7,697 nt of DNA from Bifidobacterium sp. UBA6881 (GTDB lineage: Bacteria; Actinomycetota; Actinomycetes; Actinomycetales; Bifidobacteriaceae): contig DKCF01000047.1 of assembly GCA_002451435.1 (NCBI GenBank), positions 1-7,697 on the forward strand, written 5' to 3'. The notes beneath the pieces were generated by a model, which worked only from the letters and a program-made list of their open reading frames with translations, did not search any database and was not told the origin of the DNA. Numbering within the stretch: the stretch's first letter is position 1; each line of letters opens with the position of its first letter. Positions 5,066 to 7,697 of the stretch are shown in pieces. The position numbers and the translations under genes are program-made.

Positions 5066-6784
5066 TCAGAAGAACGGAATGTACAGCAACAGGCTGATGA
5101 CGAAGATGCCGATGCCGATCGGCAGCGGACGGCGATACCATGCGACCTTCTCGCCGTTGGCGATGGCCGCCGCGCGCGCCTCGGCGCGTTCCTGCTGCTT
5201 GACGGTGCGGAAGTACTTCATGCCGCCGGTGGCGAAGGTGAGGCCTTCAAGCTCCTCGTCGGTCTTCTTCTTGGTGAACATCGACACGACGACACCCACG
5301 ACCCAAGTGGCGACCAGCGAGATAATCGCGCCGTACATGGTCTCAGCGGTGTCGGAACCGAAGATCGGCGCGCCCGCCGCCTTGGAGTTCAGGTACACGA
5401 CGTAGGTGATCAGCGGCGCGAAGATGCCGCACACGTAGCCCGCGGTGCCTGCGACGCCGGTGAGGCGCTTCCAGCACAGTCCGAGAATGAACACGGCGAA
5501 CAACGGCGCGTTGAAGAAGCTGAACAGCGTCTGCAGGTATGTCATGATGTTGCCGAACTGCGATGCGATCCATGCGGTGCCGACGGAGATGAGCACGCCG
5601 GCGACGGTGATGATGCGTCCCAGGTTCAGGTAGTACTTGTCAGGCATGTTCGGCTTGATGTAGTCCTGCACGATGTCGTAGGAGACGACGGTGTTGAAGG
5701 ACGAGACGTTCGCCGCCATGCCGGCCATGAACGACGCCATCATGCCGGTGACCGCGATGCCCAGCACGCCGTTCGGCAGATACATCTGGAACAGCTTCGG
5801 AATGGCCTCGTTGTACTGCAGCTCGCCATCCGCGAACATGTTGCCGACGGTAGCGGCGGCGATCAGACCCGGAATGACCACGACGGCCCAGATCAGCATC
5901 TTCGGGATGGCGCCGATGATGGGCGTCATGCGGGCGGCGTTCATGTTCTTGGCCGCGAACGCGCGCTGCACCTCGGTGAAGTTGGTGGTCCAGTAGCCGA
6001 AGCCCAGTACGAAGCCCAGACCCATGATGATGCCGAACCAGTCGGCGCCGATCGGGTTGGAGACATTGCCCATGCCGGTTCCGACCCATGCGTGCAGCAT
6101 GTTGGTGCCGGAGAAGGACTGCTTGAGGCCTTCCCAGCCGCCGACGTGGTGCAGGCCGATGACGGTGACCGGGATGAGGGCGGCGATGATGACGAAGAAC
6201 TGCATGACCTCGTTGTAGATGGCGGAGGTCAGGCCGCCCAGGATGATGTAGGCGAGGACGAACACCGCGGAAACGATGATGGCGACCCACTTGTCCCAGC
6301 CGAGCATGGCCTGAAGGATCAGCGCCATGGCGAACAGGTTGATGCCGGCCTGCAGAATCGTGGAGACCGCGAAGCACAGGGAGACGGTCAGATGCGCGCC
6401 CTTGCCGAAACGCTTCTGCATGAACTCAGGCACGGAACGCACGCCGGAGCCGTAATAGAACGGCATCATGAAGATGCCCAGGAACACCATGCCGGGGATG
6501 GCGCCGATCAGGTAGTAGTGCATCGTGGAGATGCCGATCTGCGCGCCATTGGCCGCCATGCCGAGGATTTCGGTGGCGCCGAGGTTCGCGGCGCAGAACG
6601 CCAGACCGGCGATCCATGCCGGCATCGAACGTCCCGCCAACAGGAAGTCCTGGCTGGACTTCTGCTGCTTGTGCACGGAAATGCCAATCCATACGATCAT
6701 GGCGAAGTAGATGATGAGCAACAGCCAATCCACCCAATTGAGATTCAGGCGAATAGCCGAAGCGTCGGATGCGACCGTGACCAT
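5066..6784 (-). CDS. Sodium:solute symporter (SSS/SLC5 family, SGLT-like)
   Basis: An inner-membrane transporter expected to couple inward Na+ flow to uptake of a small solute. The 572-residue product shows about 14 hydrophobic segments (roughly 19-35, 57-78, 88-108, 134-158, 166-186, 190-210, 249-266, 296-314, 334-356, 389-409, 416-436, 443-463, 485-503, 555-571). Family stretches include DFLLAGRSMP (46-55), AANLGATEILGMAANG (65-80), SVPEFMQKRF (117-126), GGLTSAIYNEVMQ (183-195), GYWTTNFTEVQRAFAAK (263-279) and the serine-rich NVSSFNTVVSYDI (359-371) in the expected Na+-binding helix. A polar loop of about 50 residues lies before the final helix. The segment resembles Vibrio SGLT, but E72 falls where vSGLT has the sugar-binding Gln69, so the substrate is open. 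The start is ATG 6784 with an AGAAGG-type site eight bases upstream. It heads a probable operon with the small membrane protein. Confidence 0.95.
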   Translation of the reverse strand: MVTVASDASAIRLNLNWVDWLLLIIYFAMIVWIGISVHKQQKSSQDFLLAGRSMPAWIAGLAFCAANLGATEILGMAANGAQIGISTMHYYLIGAIPGMVFLGIFMMPFYYGSGVRSVPEFMQKRFGKGAHLTVSLCFAVSTILQAGINLFAMALILQAMLGWDKWVAIIVSAVFVLAYIILGGLTSAIYNEVMQFFVIIAALIPVTVIGLHHVGGWEGLKQSFSGTNMLHAWVGTGMGNVSNPIGADWFGIIMGLGFVLGFGYWTTNFTEVQRAFAAKNMNAARMTPIIGAIPKMLIWAVVVIPGLIAAATVGNMFADGELQYNEAIPKLFQMYLPNGVLGIAVTGMMASFMAGMAANVSSFNTVVSYDIVQDYIKPNMPDKYYLNLGRIITVAGVLISVGTAWIASQFGNIMTYLQTLFSFFNAPLFAVFILGLCWKRLTGVAGTAGYVCGIFAPLITYVVYLNSKAAGAPIFGSDTAETMYGAIISLVATWVVGVVVSMFTKKKTDEELEGLTFATGGMKYFRTVKQQERAEARAAAIANGEKVAWYRRPLPIGIGIFVISLLLYIPFF

Positions 6785-6939
6785 AAGCCACGCCTTCTTT
6801 CTGTCTCGTTTCAGTATTCGGCGACTATGCCACCCCGTCATTCTTCGTTGCGATGGAGCGGGGCTTCCTGCATAAGAAGTATTACTCGCGAAAAACAAAA
6901 ACCGCAAATCAAAAACAACAAAAAACAAAAAAATCGCTC

Positions 6940-6945
6940 ATTATA
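6940..6945 (-). promoter_or_regulatory. Candidate -10 box of the symporter operon
   Basis: A consensus TATAAT lies on the minus strand at 6945-6940 inside the AT-rich island. No good -35 is 16-18 bases upstream; that stretch is simply A/T-rich. If used, it would give a leader of about 150 bases whose first 45 are almost all U (the opposite strand carries five A-tracts at 6891-6933). A weaker alternative is TTGCGG (-35), a 17-base spacer and TAATAC (-10), further downstream near 6908-6880. Confidence 0.45.
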
Positions 6946-7026
6946 TATGATAATAAACATATTTTTTGTGCGTTTATAGTTGTTCTTGTTGAGGATTCAA
7001 CCGCCGGAAGGATGATCCAACCCCGC

Positions 7027-7040
7027 TTGAAGCGCTGCAA
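7027..7040. promoter_or_regulatory. LacI-family-like operator
   Basis: TTGAAGCGCTGCAA is a 14-base near-palindrome centred on CG; only one symmetric pair of positions fails to match. It fits the general LacI/GalR operator plan (TTGAA-CG-T-CAA). It lies about 85 bases upstream of the TATAAT box and about 240 bases upstream of the symporter start. Sugar-responsive LacI regulators are common in bifidobacteria, so control of the transporter is plausible. It is a single box and could be chance. Confidence 0.35.
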
Positions 7041-7200
7041 ACGCTCCAATGACGCCGAAAGCCGTCAGGATGGCACGATGAAGAAGATACCACCACAATA
7101 ACCGTTTATCGAACATTTAACGCACATTGCCGTTCGGCGTGGCGCGCATACCGCATCATGCGAAGCGCGCCGATCATGCGGGGCATAACGAATGCCGCCC

Positions 7201-7253
7201 GGAAAACAAAGGAACGCCGCCATCGCCGATGTACGGCAATGGCGGCGTTCCTT
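7201..7253 (-). terminator. Terminator of the type I fatty acid synthase gene
   Basis: A 15-bp perfect stem (7239-7253 with 7209-7223) continues after one C-A mismatch into four more pairs and a 5-base loop. On the minus strand it is followed by TGTTTTCC after the terminal TT of the stem. It starts 22 bases after the fas stop codon. It should separate fas transcription from the symporter genes. Confidence 0.88.
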
Positions 7254-7275
7254 ACGCTACCTTCCGTCTAGTCGA

Positions 7276-7697
7276 TCACATCTCGAAGTAGCCGGAGGCG
7301 TCGAGACGCGCGTTCGGATCGAGCAGCATGGCCTTCTCCGCCTCGTGCGCGTCGTAACCGTGGCCGTCCTTGTGGAAGCGACGGTTGTCGATCGGCTCGT
7401 ACAGCGCGGCGCGGCCCATCATGCCCTCTTCAAGACGGCGCTGGCCCGCGGCCAGACGCTCGTTGGCGCGTTCACGCCACTGGACGAGCGCGTCGACGCC
7501 GGCTGTGTTGGCCACGGACGCCTCGAAGGCGCCCGGGTTCACGATCGCCGCGAAACCGGAGACGTGGCCGAAGCCGAGCGACGTGGCCAGACCCGCCTTG
7601 ACGGAGCCGACCTTCAGCGGCTCGCGCAGCCAGACCATGTGGTCGTCGCGCTTGAGCTTCGGATCGACGCAGTCCAGGGCAACGTTGGCCGGAACGA
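7276..7697 (-). CDS. fas: Type I fatty acid synthase, C-terminal end of ketoacyl synthase domain (5' part outside window)
   Basis: The 139 residues seen are the C-terminus of the giant single-chain FAS that carries out all steps of de novo fatty acid synthesis in bifidobacteria, mycobacteria and corynebacteria. Recognisable features are ALDCVDPKLKRDDH at the window edge, HMVWLREPLKVG, the glycine-rich loop SLGFGHVSG (about residues 39-47 of the visible part) that closes the beta-ketoacyl synthase active site, and the tail ERLAAGQRRLEEG, then NRRF, then AMLLDPNARL. The same order is found at the end of mycobacterial FAS-I. The frame is open at the right edge and ends at TGA 7278-7276. A strong terminator follows. 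In other FAS-I actinobacteria acpS usually comes straight after fas; here the transporter unit lies between. The gene's full length cannot be judged from this window. Confidence 0.95.
   Translation of the reverse strand, partial: VPANVALDCVDPKLKRDDHMVWLREPLKVGSVKAGLATSLGFGHVSGFAAIVNPGAFEASVANTAGVDALVQWRERANERLAAGQRRLEEGMMGRAALYEPIDNRRFHKDGHGYDAHEAEKAMLLDPNARLDASGYFEM

Larger units (their letters stand above)
6785..7275 (-). other. Intergenic regulatory region between fas and the symporter
   Basis: These 491 bases hold, in minus-strand order: the fas terminator (7253-7201), a GC-rich inverted repeat (7171-7141), a 39-codon possible small ORF (7116-6997, reported as a finding), a LacI-type box inside it (7040-7027), and an AT-rich island (about 6990-6891, 23 G/C in 100 bases). 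They also hold a leader with an imperfect hairpin (CCCCG 6833-6837 with CGGGG 6859-6863) just upstream of the symporter ribosome binding site. The length and the number of elements suggest regulated expression of the transporter. Confidence 0.6.

Noticed and set aside
6785..6928. 48-codon N-terminal extension of the symporter from a TTG at 6928
   Set aside because: The extension reads through the U-rich leader, has no Shine-Dalgarno site and adds residues not typical of SSS proteins. ATG 6784 has a suitable site and places the first helix normally.
5051..6979. 642-codon open frame on the plus strand opposite the symporter
   Set aside because: The product is rich in His, Asp, Gly and Arg with no fold-like pattern. 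It mirrors the codon bias of the SSS gene on the other strand.

Overview
The window is chromosomal DNA from a high-GC actinobacterium, most likely a Bifidobacterium. The supporting signs are a single-chain type I fatty acid synthase (its C-terminal end is at the right edge), a separate AcpS, an actinobacterial-type PNPase with a basic Arg/Gly tail, strong Shine-Dalgarno sites and GC-rich codons. Every gene I can support is on the minus strand, so transcription runs from high to low coordinates. I see no mobile element, CRISPR array or clear horizontally acquired block.

Layout in transcription order: (1) 7697-7276, the last 139 codons of the type I FAS, closed by a strong hairpin terminator. 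(2) 7275-6785, a 491-bp intergenic region with a LacI-type half-palindromic box, a 39-codon possible small ORF, an AT-rich island of about 23% GC and a probable promoter. (3) 6784-5066, a sodium:solute symporter of the SGLT-like SSS family. (4) 5015-4680, a 111-residue two-helix membrane protein only 50 bp behind it, probably in the same operon. (5) 4679-4323, a 357-bp intergenic region with two large stem-loops. (6) 4322-3882, acpS. (7) 3760-3687, tRNA-Gly(UCC) with its own promoter and terminator. (8) 3549-2875, a five-helix membrane protein of unknown function preceded by a cluster of GCATATGC palindromes. (9) 2765-2496, rpsO (S15) with a textbook terminator. (10) 2273 to the left edge, pnp, which lacks its 3' end here.

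Functionally there are three groups. The rpsO-pnp pair is the widely conserved translation/RNA-decay couple. FAS and AcpS belong together biochemically, because AcpS loads phosphopantetheine onto the ACP domain of FAS. Here they are physically separated by a transporter unit with its own promoter region and terminators. The symporter and its small downstream protein look like a two-gene transport unit whose substrate cannot be read from the sequence. I found no convincing new multi-gene system. The items most worth a second look are the symporter/small-protein pair, the palindrome cluster at 3603-3648, and the AT-rich regulatory region at about 6890-7116.
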